A stretch of 64,000 nucleotides of DNA from Nitrospira sp. CR1.3 (GCA_014055525.1 WIAH01000003.1:124001-188000), one strand, 5' to 3'. Counted from the first letter of the stretch, positions 8,183 to 15,913 are shown. Translations and numbers: made by a program. The notes: generated by a model from the letters alone, not told the origin.

Positions 8183-8584
8183 TCAGGGGTATCGGGTCTC
8201 GATCACGCTTCGGAGTCCTCCGCGGGCTGCAAAGGTGCCGGTGACTTTAGCCCACACGGGCCGGCAAGCTTGAGCAATGTCCCGGAGGATGCGGTTGACG
8301 GAGTTTTCGTAGAAGATTCCGACATTGCGGTAAGCATGAATATACATTTTGAGAGACTTGAGCTCGAGACAGGCCTTATCCGGCATATAGTGGATCGTGA
8401 TCGTCCCGAAATCCGGCAGGCCGGTTTTCGGGCAGATGGCCGTGTATTCGGGAATCTCGATGGTGATGTCGTAACCTTTGTATTGATTCGGGAAGGTTTC
8501 GATCTCGGGCAGCGGGGCGGCGATCCCGCTCTTGGCGTGCCGCTCGTTGTAACCCAACTTGGTGGTTCGAGGGTTTTTTTTCAT
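8183..8584 (-). CDS. queF: NADPH-dependent 7-cyano-7-deazaguanine reductase (preQ1 synthase)
   Basis: A 133-residue QueF of the short (YkvM) type. It reduces preQ0 to preQ1 in queuosine tRNA modification. The catalytic Cys is in EYTAICPKTGLPDFG, followed by the QueF motif LELKSLKMYIHAYRN and FYENSVNRI. No other queuosine gene is nearby. The leader on this strand holds a T/G-rich repeat tract with a 9-bp hairpin (8594-8618); I looked for a preQ1 aptamer there and did not see its consensus. Confidence 0.95.
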   Translation of the reverse strand: MKKNPRTTKLGYNERHAKSGIAAPLPEIETFPNQYKGYDITIEIPEYTAICPKTGLPDFGTITIHYMPDKACLELKSLKMYIHAYRNVGIFYENSVNRILRDIAQACRPVWAKVTGTFAARGGLRSVIETRYP

Positions 8585-8593
8585 CGTTTCCCA

Positions 8594-8672
8594 ATCAGAC
8601 CAATCTTGATGGTCTGATGGTCCAGTTGTTAGACAAGATAACCAGACAGACCAAATAAACCAAACAGACCAG
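8594..8672. repeat. Repeat tract (AACCAAACAGACCAG type) with 9-bp hairpin
   Basis: ATCAGACCA at 8594-8602 pairs perfectly with TGGTCTGAT at 8610-8618 across a 7-nt loop. Downstream the tract iterates ACCAGACAGACCAAAT and AAACCAAACAGACCAG. The 15-mer AACCAAACAGACCAG (8658-8672) recurs exactly at 13583-13597. It lies between queF and its upstream neighbour and would form the queF leader. Confidence 0.65.
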
Positions 8673-8680
8673 CGTCCGCG

Positions 8681-8929
8681 CTACACTTGTTTCATCCACT
8701 CAGTCTGCCCGATCTTCTCCAACTCGATAAATAACGAGACCCAGGGGCATTTCATATCCGGATAGACCTCGCAGAGGCCGCCTTTTCGCACACCGCCGCA
8801 GGGACCGTGGCTCATGAACTTGGGGCATTCCGCCTTGAGGGAGTTATCGGGGATCGGCGGGCGTTTATGAACGCCTCCGGCCTGTTGCGCTCCCTCGTCC
8901 TCGCCCGGGATGATGACGCGTAGTGCCAT
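8681..8929 (-). CDS. MetV-like methylenetetrahydrofolate reductase C-terminal domain, stand-alone
   Basis: An 82-residue protein carrying the cysteine motif of the MTHFR C-terminal family (the domain of acetogen MetV): AECPKF, HGPCGGVRKGGLCEVY and KCPWV, four cysteines in all. In acetogens MetV partners MetF and binds metal or an Fe-S cluster; here only this core is present, much shorter than a full MetV of around 200 residues. It is not adjacent to metF (4792) but lies 3 kb away at the head of a minus-strand group with queF and apaH. I recognise the family by the motif; the partnership with MetF is inferred. Confidence 0.7.
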   Translation of the reverse strand: MALRVIIPGEDEGAQQAGGVHKRPPIPDNSLKAECPKFMSHGPCGGVRKGGLCEVYPDMKCPWVSLFIELEKIGQTEWMKQV

Positions 8930-9343
8930 ACATCGCTAGTGTAGACAGATTCCGCTCAATCGGCAATGTCCCATTCCATTCTCGCAGATCGATCAGGTGG
9001 CGTTCCTGCTTGAATTTCACCAAGAAATTGCGCGTGGTTAGGGCGAATGGCCTATCAAGTGATCGAGAGGTAGGCCTTCTTTCGGAGGTGGTGGGCCTTC
9101 TGCGAAGTTGCGTTGATTATCAGGAAGTTATACACTTTCGACGCATCGACGTAATCCTGTGACATACCAACATTGCCGTTGACAGTCTTTTTTCCGCTTT
9201 GCTACGATGACCTCACTTTTAAAAGTCTGTGAAGGTATCAGCGCCGTTCTTCCAGCCTCGATTTCCTGCAGGTTTGTTGCGCACAATTGTCTCGGTCTAA
9301 TGGGCGACGGATCTCCGTTGTCACCAGAGAGGGAGGTGTCCCG
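8930..9343 (+). other. Intergenic region upstream of the OFOR operon
   Basis: About 410 bp with no supported gene; short open frames on both strands here lack ribosome binding sites and family features. It contains the OFOR promoter at 9179-9208 and an untranslated leader of about 130 nt. The region 8940-9170 shows nothing I recognise. Confidence 0.6.
9179..9208 (+). promoter_or_regulatory. Promoter of the 2-oxoacid:ferredoxin oxidoreductase operon
   Basis: TTGACA (9179-9184) and TACGAT (9203-9208) with an 18-bp spacer. The -35 is a perfect consensus. Transcription would begin near 9215, giving a leader of about 130 nt before the ATG at 9344. Confidence 0.6.
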
Positions 9344-10246
9344 ATGAGTCTTGATTATGTGAAGTTCTCCAATGGTTTTGAAAAGTTCATGCCCAAGGAA
9401 TATCGGGACATGGTGGAACATGGTCCTTTCGGAAAGAAGATTTCCGTCTCGCAAATGGGCAGTTTCAAAGAGGTGCTCGAGGAGCATCCGATGTGCGCAG
9501 GCTGCGCGATGACTCTTTTCATCCGCCTGGCCATGATCGCCTTCCCGAACCCGGAGGATACCATCACGGTCGGGACAGCCGGCTGCGGCCGCCTGGCGAT
9601 CTCGCAGGCTGCGATCCCCTTCGTGTACGGCAACTATGGCGACCAGAACGGCGTGGCAAGCGGCCTGTCCCGCGGCCTCCGGCTACGGTTCGGCGACAAG
9701 CCGAAGGATGTGGTGGTGATGGCCGGTGACGGCGGCACGGCAGACATCGGATTCCAGCAGGTGCTCCACTCCTGGTTCCGGAAAGAGCGCTTTACGACGA
9801 TCATGTTGGACAACGAAGTCTACGGCAACACCGGCGGTCAGGAGAGCGGCATGACGAACCGTGGCGCAGTCCTGAAGATGGCGCCGCTGGGGAAGAAGTT
9901 TGAAAAGATGGACATGGTGCAGATGGCGAAAGTCGCCGGTTGCGCCTATGTCGCGACCGTCGTGCCCAACAACCCGCGCCGGGTCGAGAGCGTGATTAAG
10001 AAGGCCGTATTGATCGCTCGCGAAGTCGGGTCCACCTACATCCAAGCCTATACCTCTTGCAACATCGAGTACGCGATCCCGACCGACAAGGTCATGGAAG
10101 ACGCGAAGACGGTCGAGAACGACCGCTATGCTTTCTCCGAGTACATCAGCGACGAAGCCAAGCAGTATTTGACCGAGCGGTACGGCTATAAAGAGTTTCT
10201 CCCGAAGCCCGCTGCTCCTGCTGCGGCAATTCCAGGCAAGGCCTAA
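9344..10246 (+). CDS. 2-oxoacid:ferredoxin oxidoreductase, beta (TPP-binding) subunit
   Basis: A 300-residue thiamine-pyrophosphate-binding subunit. The TPP/Mg motif is VVMAGDGGTADIGFQ with a later LDNEVYGNTGGQES; an N-terminal HPMCAGC supplies cysteines for a 4Fe-4S cluster. With ferredoxin the complex carboxylates acetyl-CoA or succinyl-CoA reductively. It is the first gene of a five-gene operon (beta, gamma, delta, epsilon, alpha), the five-subunit type known from Hydrogenobacter and Nitrospira. I chose ATG 9344 over an upstream in-frame start because GGGAGG lies 7-12 bp before it. Whether the enzyme uses pyruvate or 2-oxoglutarate cannot be decided from sequence alone. Confidence 0.9.
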   Translation: MSLDYVKFSNGFEKFMPKEYRDMVEHGPFGKKISVSQMGSFKEVLEEHPMCAGCAMTLFIRLAMIAFPNPEDTITVGTAGCGRLAISQAAIPFVYGNYGDQNGVASGLSRGLRLRFGDKPKDVVVMAGDGGTADIGFQQVLHSWFRKERFTTIMLDNEVYGNTGGQESGMTNRGAVLKMAPLGKKFEKMDMVQMAKVAGCAYVATVVPNNPRRVESVIKKAVLIAREVGSTYIQAYTSCNIEYAIPTDKVMEDAKTVENDRYAFSEYISDEAKQYLTERYGYKEFLPKPAAPAAAIPGKA

Positions 10247-10269
10247 ACCGACGAAAGGGAGGCCGAATC

Positions 10270-10986
10270 ATGGCAAAGCGATTCAACATTCGGATGGCTG
10301 GGGTCGGCGGCCAGGGCGTCGTGACGGGTTCGCACATTCTGAGCACGGCCGTCATCAACGCCGGCGGAGAAAGCACCATCGTTCCCTTCTACGGATCGGA
10401 AAAGCGGATGGCGCCGGTTGAGAGCTATGTGCGGGTCTCGGACGAGGCGATCTACGAGATCGGCGAAATCACGTTCCCGCATATCATCATCATCTTCCAC
10501 CCTCAAGTCATCACCCATGGCAAATCCTACACGATGCCGTTCTATTTCGGCTTGAAGGAAGATGGCATCGCGCTCATCAACAACGACGGGCCGATGAAGT
10601 TGCACCGGGATCAGGCGCGCGAATTGGAAGAGCGCCGCGCAAAGCTCTACTATTTCCCGGCCACGAAGATCTCATTGGAAGTTGCGGGCATGGATCTCGC
10701 CACCAACATGGCGCTGATGGGCTGTATCGGCGCGATCACGGGTCTGACCACCATGGCCGGATTGGATCAGGCCGTGAAGGATCGATTCCTTGGAAAAGGG
10801 TTCGTCGTATCGGGCGGCACTGCCGCCCTCGACAGTGTCGTCGAACGGAAATTTAAGAAGAAACAAGAACTGATCGAGAAGAACGTGGCTGTTATGCGCG
10901 CCGGCTGGAACTACGCGGTCGACCATGGTTGGGCTTCGCCCGACGTGAAGCGCGTAGAAGAACCGGTCGCGACGGCCAACGCGTAA
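10270..10986 (+). CDS. 2-oxoacid:ferredoxin oxidoreductase, gamma subunit
   Basis: A 238-residue subunit of the pyruvate/2-ketoisovalerate oxidoreductase gamma family. The N-terminal IRMAGVGGQGVVTGSHIL matches the family's G-x-GGQG-x-x-T nucleotide-like motif, and FYGSEKRMAPVESYVRVSD follows. This domain completes the catalytic core with alpha and beta. A ribosome binding site (GGGAGG) precedes the ATG, 23 bp after the beta gene. The C-terminal 40 residues form a charged helix and an extension (VAVMRAGWNYAVDHGW). Confidence 0.9.
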   Translation: MAKRFNIRMAGVGGQGVVTGSHILSTAVINAGGESTIVPFYGSEKRMAPVESYVRVSDEAIYEIGEITFPHIIIIFHPQVITHGKSYTMPFYFGLKEDGIALINNDGPMKLHRDQARELEERRAKLYYFPATKISLEVAGMDLATNMALMGCIGAITGLTTMAGLDQAVKDRFLGKGFVVSGGTAALDSVVERKFKKKQELIEKNVAVMRAGWNYAVDHGWASPDVKRVEEPVATANA

Positions 10987-10995
10987 AGGAGCACC

Positions 10996-11319
10996 ATGTA
11001 TCTTGTAGCCGATATCAGCGTTGAAATCTGCGCCGCCAAGAGCTGCAAGCTCTGCACGCAGTATTGCCCGGAAGCCAATACCATTCTCTACAGCGACGAG
11101 ATGGGCAAGGACAAAGGGTTCAAGTACGGATCAGCCTACGTGGCGGTGGATCGATGCAAAGGCTGCGCGCAATGCGTGTGGGTCTGCGACAACATGGCCA
11201 AGAACAATGCGATCAAGATGATCATGATCGATCAGCTGCCGAAAGCCGCCTTGACCGACAACATCACCTACGGCGAGAAGAGCACCACGGCGGTTCTGGC
11301 GAGTCCCGTAGTCGGATAG
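10996..11319 (+). CDS. 2-oxoacid:ferredoxin oxidoreductase, delta (2[4Fe-4S] ferredoxin) subunit
   Basis: A 107-residue ferredoxin-like subunit. Two cluster motifs are visible: CKLCTQYCPE (with an additional Cys at residue 12 or 16) and CKGCAQCVWVCD. It carries electrons between external ferredoxin and the TPP site. The start lies 9 bp after the gamma stop with AAAGGAG as ribosome binding site. The tail after the second motif is about 40 residues without cysteines. Confidence 0.9.
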   Translation: MYLVADISVEICAAKSCKLCTQYCPEANTILYSDEMGKDKGFKYGSAYVAVDRCKGCAQCVWVCDNMAKNNAIKMIMIDQLPKAALTDNITYGEKSTTAVLASPVVG

Positions 11320-11339
11320 GCATCAGAAAGGGGAAGGGC

Positions 11340-12104
11340 GTGGCGACGACACAAGACACGAGAGAAAAGATCATTGTTCCCGGTCCGGCCGGTTTCCATC
11401 CTCCCTCCGCGGCGCAGCTGGGCGTATCGCTGCCTGATCCGGGCCAGGGGCTCTATTACGGGCTGCTGGAACCGAACGAGGAAAAAGTCATCGAAGAGAT
11501 GGCGCGGAAGATGTTGACCAGCCCCAATGCCACCATCTTTCCCGGTCCGTTGTTGCTGTGGGCCTGGAATGACCATGCGGTAGAGAAAGCGAAAGCCACG
11601 CTCGAGATCGCGGCGCAGATTCCGGAAGTCATGATCATCCCGATGCCGGACTACCGGCCGAAGTATCCGAAAATCGACCCGGAAGAAGTGATCAACCCCA
11701 ACCATCCCAATCTGACGATCTGGGGCAACAAGATCGAAGCCTGCATCTTCATCGGAGTGCATTGCCACTACGCGAATTTGACGCTCAAGATGATCCGGGC
11801 GGGAACGAATTGCTGCACCATGGCGGTCTGCGCGGAACAGGGCCATGAAGACGCGATGCTGACGATTCGGGATTCCGACACCGCCAAGATCAAGCGGGTG
11901 GCCCAGATCTTCAAGAAAGTTCGCGAAGAAATGGGCATCAAGTTGCCGGCGAGCGGCGAGAACGTGCGCTTCACCGGCACGCAGTCGAAAGTGCATGGCG
12001 GAAAGACCCATACCAATCCGATGACCTTTGCTCCGACCCCGGGCGGCGCCGGCAGTGCGGCGATGTTCGGTCATTCCGCTGAACAGATGAAGCGAGAAGG
12101 CTAG
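11340..12104 (+). CDS. 2-oxoacid:ferredoxin oxidoreductase, epsilon subunit
   Basis: A 254-residue protein found with five-subunit OFORs; its biochemical role is not established. I chose GTG 11340 (VATTQDTREK) because AAAGGGGAAGG lies just upstream and the frame before it overlaps delta out of phase. Visible elements include LGVSLPDPGQGLYYGLLEPNEE, ATIFPGPLLLWAWNDHA, IIPMPDYRPKYPKIDPEEVINPNHPN, a Cys/His-rich CIFIGVHCHYANL and GTNCCTMAVCAEQGHED. A conserved GGKTHTNPMTFAPTPGG segment lies near the end. No transmembrane segment is seen. Confidence 0.82.
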   Translation: MATTQDTREKIIVPGPAGFHPPSAAQLGVSLPDPGQGLYYGLLEPNEEKVIEEMARKMLTSPNATIFPGPLLLWAWNDHAVEKAKATLEIAAQIPEVMIIPMPDYRPKYPKIDPEEVINPNHPNLTIWGNKIEACIFIGVHCHYANLTLKMIRAGTNCCTMAVCAEQGHEDAMLTIRDSDTAKIKRVAQIFKKVREEMGIKLPASGENVRFTGTQSKVHGGKTHTNPMTFAPTPGGAGSAAMFGHSAEQMKREG

Positions 12105-12144
12105 GCTGAGCGACGCAGCTGACCAACTCTAGAGAGGTGCCATC

Positions 12145-13488
12145 ATGAGTGAAGCGCTCGAATCTGAACAAAAAACCAATCCGCAGGGTGATCCAATCAC
12201 CAGTGTTGCTGCGCCGAAAGCCGATGCGAAGAAGGATCCGCATGCCGAGGCGAAGCGGCAAAAGATTGTGACGCCGGAGTATATGTTCCACGAGGCGCCT
12301 CGAACCAAGGAGTTCATCACCGGCAGCGAAGCCGCCAAAGAGGCGGTCCGCCGTTCGAGCGTGGACCTCGCCATTGCCTATCCGATCACGCCGCAAAGCG
12401 AAACGATGCAGCTCATCGGGGTCCTCTATGGCGAAGGTTACGTGAAGGAATATTATCGTGGCGAGGAAGAAGTCGGTGTGATGGCGGCCATCGCGGGAGG
12501 GTCGCGCGCTGGTGTCCGTTGCTTTACCGCGACCGCCGGCCCTGGAACCTTGCGCGGTCTCGAAGGCATCGCGTCATGGCCGGGACATCGTCTCCCTGTG
12601 GTGGCGATGTTCACGTGCCGGGTGGTGAATGCGCCGCTGGCCATTCAACCGGATAACATTGAAGTGTCGTATCTGATCAACTCCGGCATGATCGTCTTCC
12701 ATGCGGAAAACCAACAGGATATGTTCGACTTCATCATGGCCGGGTTTACGATCAGTGAAAAAAATGATGTGACGTTGCCTGTCGGCGTCTGCTGCGACGG
12801 TTTCTTTGTGACGCATGCGCGCGGGTATGTCCGTATGCAAGACCGAGGTCTCAGGCTTCCGCCTCGCGAGGCTTGGCGTGGCGCGGTTCCTGTGCTTGAT
12901 GCGGAGAATCCTCCCGCACGATTGTCCCGGGACGCTCCAGTTCAAAAGTCAAACTTCATGGCCTATAACATCCACGCGGTCTGGCAGCAGGAAGTGTGGG
13001 CTGCCGTGGAGCGGTCCAGAAAATACATCAATAAGTATATGGGGGGATTGCTCACGGCGGAGAACGTAGAAGGCGCCGATGCGCTGATCATCGCGTCCGG
13101 CAGCGCGGCGGCCCAATCAAGAGAAGCGGTGCGCCTCTGCAAAGAAAAGGGCCTGAATGTCGGGTTGATCAAGGTCCGCTCGCTCCGCCCGTTCCCGACG
13201 AAGGAATTGCGGGAACTCTGCGGGAAGGCCAAGTTGATCGTAGTGCCCGAATTCAATTACGTCGGCTGGCTGGCGAAGGAAGTCGCCACGGCGATCTACG
13301 GATTTTCCAAGGCGAAGATCATCGGCGGCCCGCGCGTGTACGGCGGTCAGTCGATGCCGGTGGAATTGATCGTGGATGAAGTCGAGTCCGGCCTGACCGG
13401 CAAGAAGTCCACGAACGTGGCGATGTCGCAGATCATGGGTGGGACCGTCAATCCCGACGAAGTCGCGCATTTCATGCGCAGCATCTGA
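12145..13488 (+). CDS. 2-oxoacid:ferredoxin oxidoreductase, alpha subunit
   Basis: A 447-residue alpha subunit containing the pyrimidine-binding TPP domain (EFITGSEAAKEAVRRSSVDLA with AYPITPQSE) and domain II (EGADALIIASGSAAAQSREAV, LIKVRSLRPFP). A 55-residue N-terminal extension rich in Ala, Lys and Pro precedes the core. It ends the operon and is followed by a strong terminator. The ribosome binding site is GAGAGGTGCC before ATG 12145. Together the five genes encode the ferredoxin-dependent carboxylating enzyme of the reductive TCA cycle. Confidence 0.92.
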   Translation: MSEALESEQKTNPQGDPITSVAAPKADAKKDPHAEAKRQKIVTPEYMFHEAPRTKEFITGSEAAKEAVRRSSVDLAIAYPITPQSETMQLIGVLYGEGYVKEYYRGEEEVGVMAAIAGGSRAGVRCFTATAGPGTLRGLEGIASWPGHRLPVVAMFTCRVVNAPLAIQPDNIEVSYLINSGMIVFHAENQQDMFDFIMAGFTISEKNDVTLPVGVCCDGFFVTHARGYVRMQDRGLRLPPREAWRGAVPVLDAENPPARLSRDAPVQKSNFMAYNIHAVWQQEVWAAVERSRKYINKYMGGLLTAENVEGADALIIASGSAAAQSREAVRLCKEKGLNVGLIKVRSLRPFPTKELRELCGKAKLIVVPEFNYVGWLAKEVATAIYGFSKAKIIGGPRVYGGQSMPVELIVDEVESGLTGKKSTNVAMSQIMGGTVNPDEVAHFMRSI

Positions 13489-13507
13489 TAACTGGTGTTG
13501 AAAACAG

Positions 13508-13548
13508 AGAGCCCGACAAGGTTTCTCCTTGTCGGGCTCTTTCGTTTT
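13508..13548 (+). terminator. Rho-independent terminator of the OFOR operon
   Basis: AGAGCCCGACAAGG (13508-13521) and CCTTGTCGGGCTCT (13527-13540) form a perfect 14-bp stem with a 5-nt loop, followed by TTCGTTTT. It sits 20 bp after the alpha-subunit stop. Confidence 0.95.
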
Positions 13549-13570
13549 CAAGGTTCATTTCGTTTGTGTT

Positions 13571-13620
13571 GTTTGTCTGGTTAACCAAACAGACCAGACA
13601 AACCAACAACCAAACAAACC
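13571..13620. repeat. Repeat tract (AACCAAACAGACCAG type) with 11-bp hairpin
   Basis: GTTTGTCTGGT (13571-13581) pairs perfectly with ACCAGACAAAC (13593-13603) across an 11-nt loop. Further units AACCAACAACCAAACAAACCAG follow. The 15-mer AACCAAACAGACCAG at 13583-13597 is identical to 8658-8672 in the queF leader. It lies downstream of the OFOR terminator and just past the stop of the minus-strand gene at 13624. Confidence 0.7.
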
Positions 13621-13623
13621 AGA

Positions 13624-13872
13624 TCATCCCTGAATCTCGTCCTCGATCATCTCTTCGCTCGCCGGCATGCCATAGGCGACGTACTTTGCGTAGGACAGAT
13701 AGATCATCGCGCTGTCGCGCATCGCCTTCGATCCCTGCGTCATGCGGACCACCTTATCGGATCCGGGAGGTTCGACGTTCTGCAACATCACGGCATGCTC
13801 CTGCAGCAGCTTGGTATAGCGTTCGACCGCAAGCTCGACCTCTTTGTAAGCCTGTAAGATGGCGTCGGTCAT
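13624..13872 (-). CDS. Small helical protein of unknown function
   Basis: An 82-residue protein (MTDAILQAYKEVEL...) that I do not recognise. It is predicted largely helical, with charged residues spaced as in a helical hairpin, and has no cysteines, signal peptide or membrane segment. I chose the ATG at 13872 because GGAGGA lies about 8 bp upstream, rather than a start 27 bp earlier. It is divergent from the Rsm22-like gene at 13910, so the 37 bp between must hold both translation starts. Confidence 0.7.
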   Translation of the reverse strand: MTDAILQAYKEVELAVERYTKLLQEHAVMLQNVEPPGSDKVVRMTQGSKAMRDSAMIYLSYAKYVAYGMPASEEMIEDEIQG

Positions 13873-13909
13873 AGTTGTCCTCCTCCGCTCGGTGAGCATA
13901 CACTAGGCC

Positions 13910-15130
13910 ATGCAGGCTCTCAAAGGCAAGGTGCGGGCTCGCCTCTCTCCCCTCGTGCTCGACGCCCTGGAAATGATCACTCGTAAATATCCGGAAGGGC
14001 GGTCCAGCCCTCCATTCGAAGCAGTCGGCGAGCTGTCACGCCTGTTTACGAAGGATCGGAGCAGTTTACCCCGGCAGTATCTTGGCGATCCCGGATACAC
14101 AGCCGCCTACCTCAGCTACTTCCTTCCGGTGAATCTCTGCAAGATTCAAGTGCTTTTGGACGAGTTATCGCCTGACTCAATCTTCGAGGGAAGGTCGGAT
14201 CGAATTGCCGTCTTAGACCTTGGCTGCGGACCGGGAACGGGGGCGCTGGCCGTCTTGGACTGGCTGCATTTGCGCAAGCCTGATCACGTGTCGACGCTCT
14301 CGGTCGTGGCGGCAGATGCATCGCGGGAGGCGTTGGAACAGGCAGAGGCGCTGTGGGGAGCCTATTGCAGGGGAGGCGGGATCATCGGTGCGAAGCTTCA
14401 GGCCTGGGAAGGTAATCTGGAGCGCCTTGAGAAGGGCCAGTTGGGTGATCGAATCAGACAAGGCGGCCCTTACGACCTGATCATCCTTGCGAACTGCCTG
14501 AATGAGATCTTTGCCGGAAGCGCGGATGCGACTACGGCGCGAGCCCAGCTCCTTTCGGATCTGCTGCCGCTACTCGCGCCGCATGGGACTATGATGATCG
14601 TGGAGCCCGCCTTGCGGGAAACGTCAAGGCAACTCCATCAGGTGCGTGACCGCTTGCTCCAGGAGAAGCGTTGCACGGTCTACAGTCCTTGCCTGCATGA
14701 AAAGAATTGTCCCGCGCTGGCTAATCCCGATGATTGGTGTCACGAAGAGCGGGCCTGGGAACCACCGGCTATGATTCGGAAGATCGATCAAGAGGTCGGA
14801 TTCATCAAAGATGCCTTGAAGTTCTCGTATCTGCTGTTGCGAACAGACGGAAAGACGATAGTCGAGCGGCGGCCTGATCTGTATCGGGTGGTGAGTGAAC
14901 TGCGTGAGCTGAAGGGGGAGAAGCGGGCCTGGCTCTGCAACGAACTGGGCAGGCAAGAAGTCGGGCGACAGGATCGTCTGGCGTCAGCTCAAAATGAATC
15001 ACTTGATCAATGGCACCGCGGCGCCATCGTGCAGATCGAGAGGATCGTCCGAAAGAAGCATGACGGGAAACCGTCGGCGCTGGGACGAATCGGTCGGGAT
15101 GCGTCGGTGCAAATTATACGCTCGGTCTGA
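13910..15130 (+). CDS. Rsm22-like small-ribosomal-subunit methyltransferase
   Basis: A 406-residue protein with a SAM-dependent methyltransferase core (VLDLGCGPGTGALAVLDWL about residues 102-120; VVAADASREALEQAE; DLIILANCLNEIF) and, about residues 255-285, a cysteine cluster: CTVYSPCLHEKNCPA and DWCHEERAW. This arrangement matches the Rsm22 family (mitochondrial METTL17/Rsm22), in which the cysteines bind a 4Fe-4S cluster and the protein helps assemble the small ribosomal subunit. The catalytic role in bacteria is not settled. A C-terminal region of about 80 residues is basic. No operon partner is seen. Confidence 0.8.
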   Translation: MQALKGKVRARLSPLVLDALEMITRKYPEGRSSPPFEAVGELSRLFTKDRSSLPRQYLGDPGYTAAYLSYFLPVNLCKIQVLLDELSPDSIFEGRSDRIAVLDLGCGPGTGALAVLDWLHLRKPDHVSTLSVVAADASREALEQAEALWGAYCRGGGIIGAKLQAWEGNLERLEKGQLGDRIRQGGPYDLIILANCLNEIFAGSADATTARAQLLSDLLPLLAPHGTMMIVEPALRETSRQLHQVRDRLLQEKRCTVYSPCLHEKNCPALANPDDWCHEERAWEPPAMIRKIDQEVGFIKDALKFSYLLLRTDGKTIVERRPDLYRVVSELRELKGEKRAWLCNELGRQEVGRQDRLASAQNESLDQWHRGAIVQIERIVRKKHDGKPSALGRIGRDASVQIIRSV

Positions 15131-15243
15131 GACAAGGTCAGATGACAGGTGCCGAACGGTGCGCGCGGTTGCGGCATCATGCGTGGCCCAGAGATGAGCG
15201 CGCCTGTTTTACTGTTGGCCTCGCCCCTGACGCCGGGAGACTG

Positions 15244-15303
15244 GTCACGGGCCTCAGTCACGCGGGTTGACCATGTGTCACGCGGTGGTTTACACTCTTC
15301 ATC
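15244..15303 (+). promoter_or_regulatory. higBA promoter and candidate HigA operator
   Basis: TTGACC (15267-15272) and TACACT (15291-15296) have an 18-bp spacer. GTCACGCGG occurs at 15257-15265 and again at 15277-15285, exactly 20 bp (two helical turns) apart, and a related GTCACGG at 15244-15250. The second copy lies inside the promoter spacer. Transcription would start about 15303, right at the higB GTG. Confidence 0.5.
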
Positions 15304-15585
15304 GTGATCAGGACGTTTGCGGATCGACACACCGCGGAACTGTATGAGGCGGGCAAGGCGAAACGATTTCCTGCGGAGATTTGGAGCGCAGCATTGCGAA
15401 AGCTGCAATATCTAGATTCAGCCTCATGCGTGGACGATGTGAGGGTTCCTCCCGGCAACCGGTTGCATAGACTCAAGGAAGATCGAGCGGGTCAGTATTC
15501 GATCTCGGTCAACATGAAGTGGCGGATCTGTTTTCGATTTGTCGATGGCGATGTGTACGACGTGGAATTGACGGATTATCATTGA
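15304..15585 (+). CDS. higB: HigB/RelE-type toxin (ribosome-dependent mRNA interferase)
   Basis: A 93-residue RelE-superfamily toxin: F-x-D-x-x-T-AELYE start, FPAEIWSAALRKLQYLDSA, RLHRLKEDRAGQYSISVN and the C-terminal WRICFRFVDGDVYDVELTDYH. HigB cuts mRNA on the translating ribosome. The gene starts with GTG 15304 and precedes its antitoxin, the order typical of HigBA (host inhibition of growth). There is no upstream ribosome binding site between the predicted transcription start and the GTG, so translation may be leaderless. Confidence 0.9.
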   Translation: MIRTFADRHTAELYEAGKAKRFPAEIWSAALRKLQYLDSASCVDDVRVPPGNRLHRLKEDRAGQYSISVNMKWRICFRFVDGDVYDVELTDYH

Positions 15586-15598
15586 AGTGAGGTGCGGG

Positions 15599-15913
15599 AT
15601 GAGTATTCCCAATAAGGGGGCCAGGAAGGTGCGTCCCACTCATCCGGGGGAAATGCTGCGCGAAGATTTCTTGCCGGATTATGGACTGACTGTGTCTGGC
15701 TTTGCCAAGGCCATCGGGGTGTCGCGGCAGACTGTGAATGAGATGCTTCGGGAACGGCGGGCGGTGAGTCCTGAGATGGCGCTGCGTCTGTCCCGGTTGT
15801 TTGGCAACACCCCCGAGTTCTGGTTGAACGCCCAGCGCGCAGTTGATCTGTGGGAGGCAGCCAAGCAAGCCAAAGGAAGAATCAACCGTATATCCCCGCT
15901 GACTGCTGCGTGA
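15599..15913 (+). CDS. higA: HigA-type antitoxin, XRE family
   Basis: A 104-residue protein with the HigA signature RPTHPGEMLREDFLPDYGL followed by a helix-turn-helix (SGFAKAIGVSRQTVNEMLRERRAVSPEMALRLSRLF) and FWLNAQRAVDLW. It neutralises HigB and represses the operon. I chose ATG 15599 (MSIPNKG) because GAGGTGCGGG precedes it; it is 13 bp after the higB stop. The GTCACGCGG repeats at the promoter are its likely target. Confidence 0.92.
   Translation: MSIPNKGARKVRPTHPGEMLREDFLPDYGLTVSGFAKAIGVSRQTVNEMLRERRAVSPEMALRLSRLFGNTPEFWLNAQRAVDLWEAAKQAKGRINRISPLTAA

Noticed and set aside
8594..8680. preQ1 riboswitch before queF
   Set aside because: The leader is a T/G-rich repeat tract with a 9-bp hairpin; the short preQ1 aptamer consensus is not visible.
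8930..9343. Open frames of 79 and 119 residues before the OFOR operon
   Set aside because: No ribosome binding sites or family features, and one overlaps the OFOR promoter antisense.
11064..11339. An upstream extension of the epsilon subunit gene overlapping delta
   Set aside because: The extension is out of frame with delta and reads as low-quality sequence; GTG 11340 with AAAGGGGA upstream is a better start.
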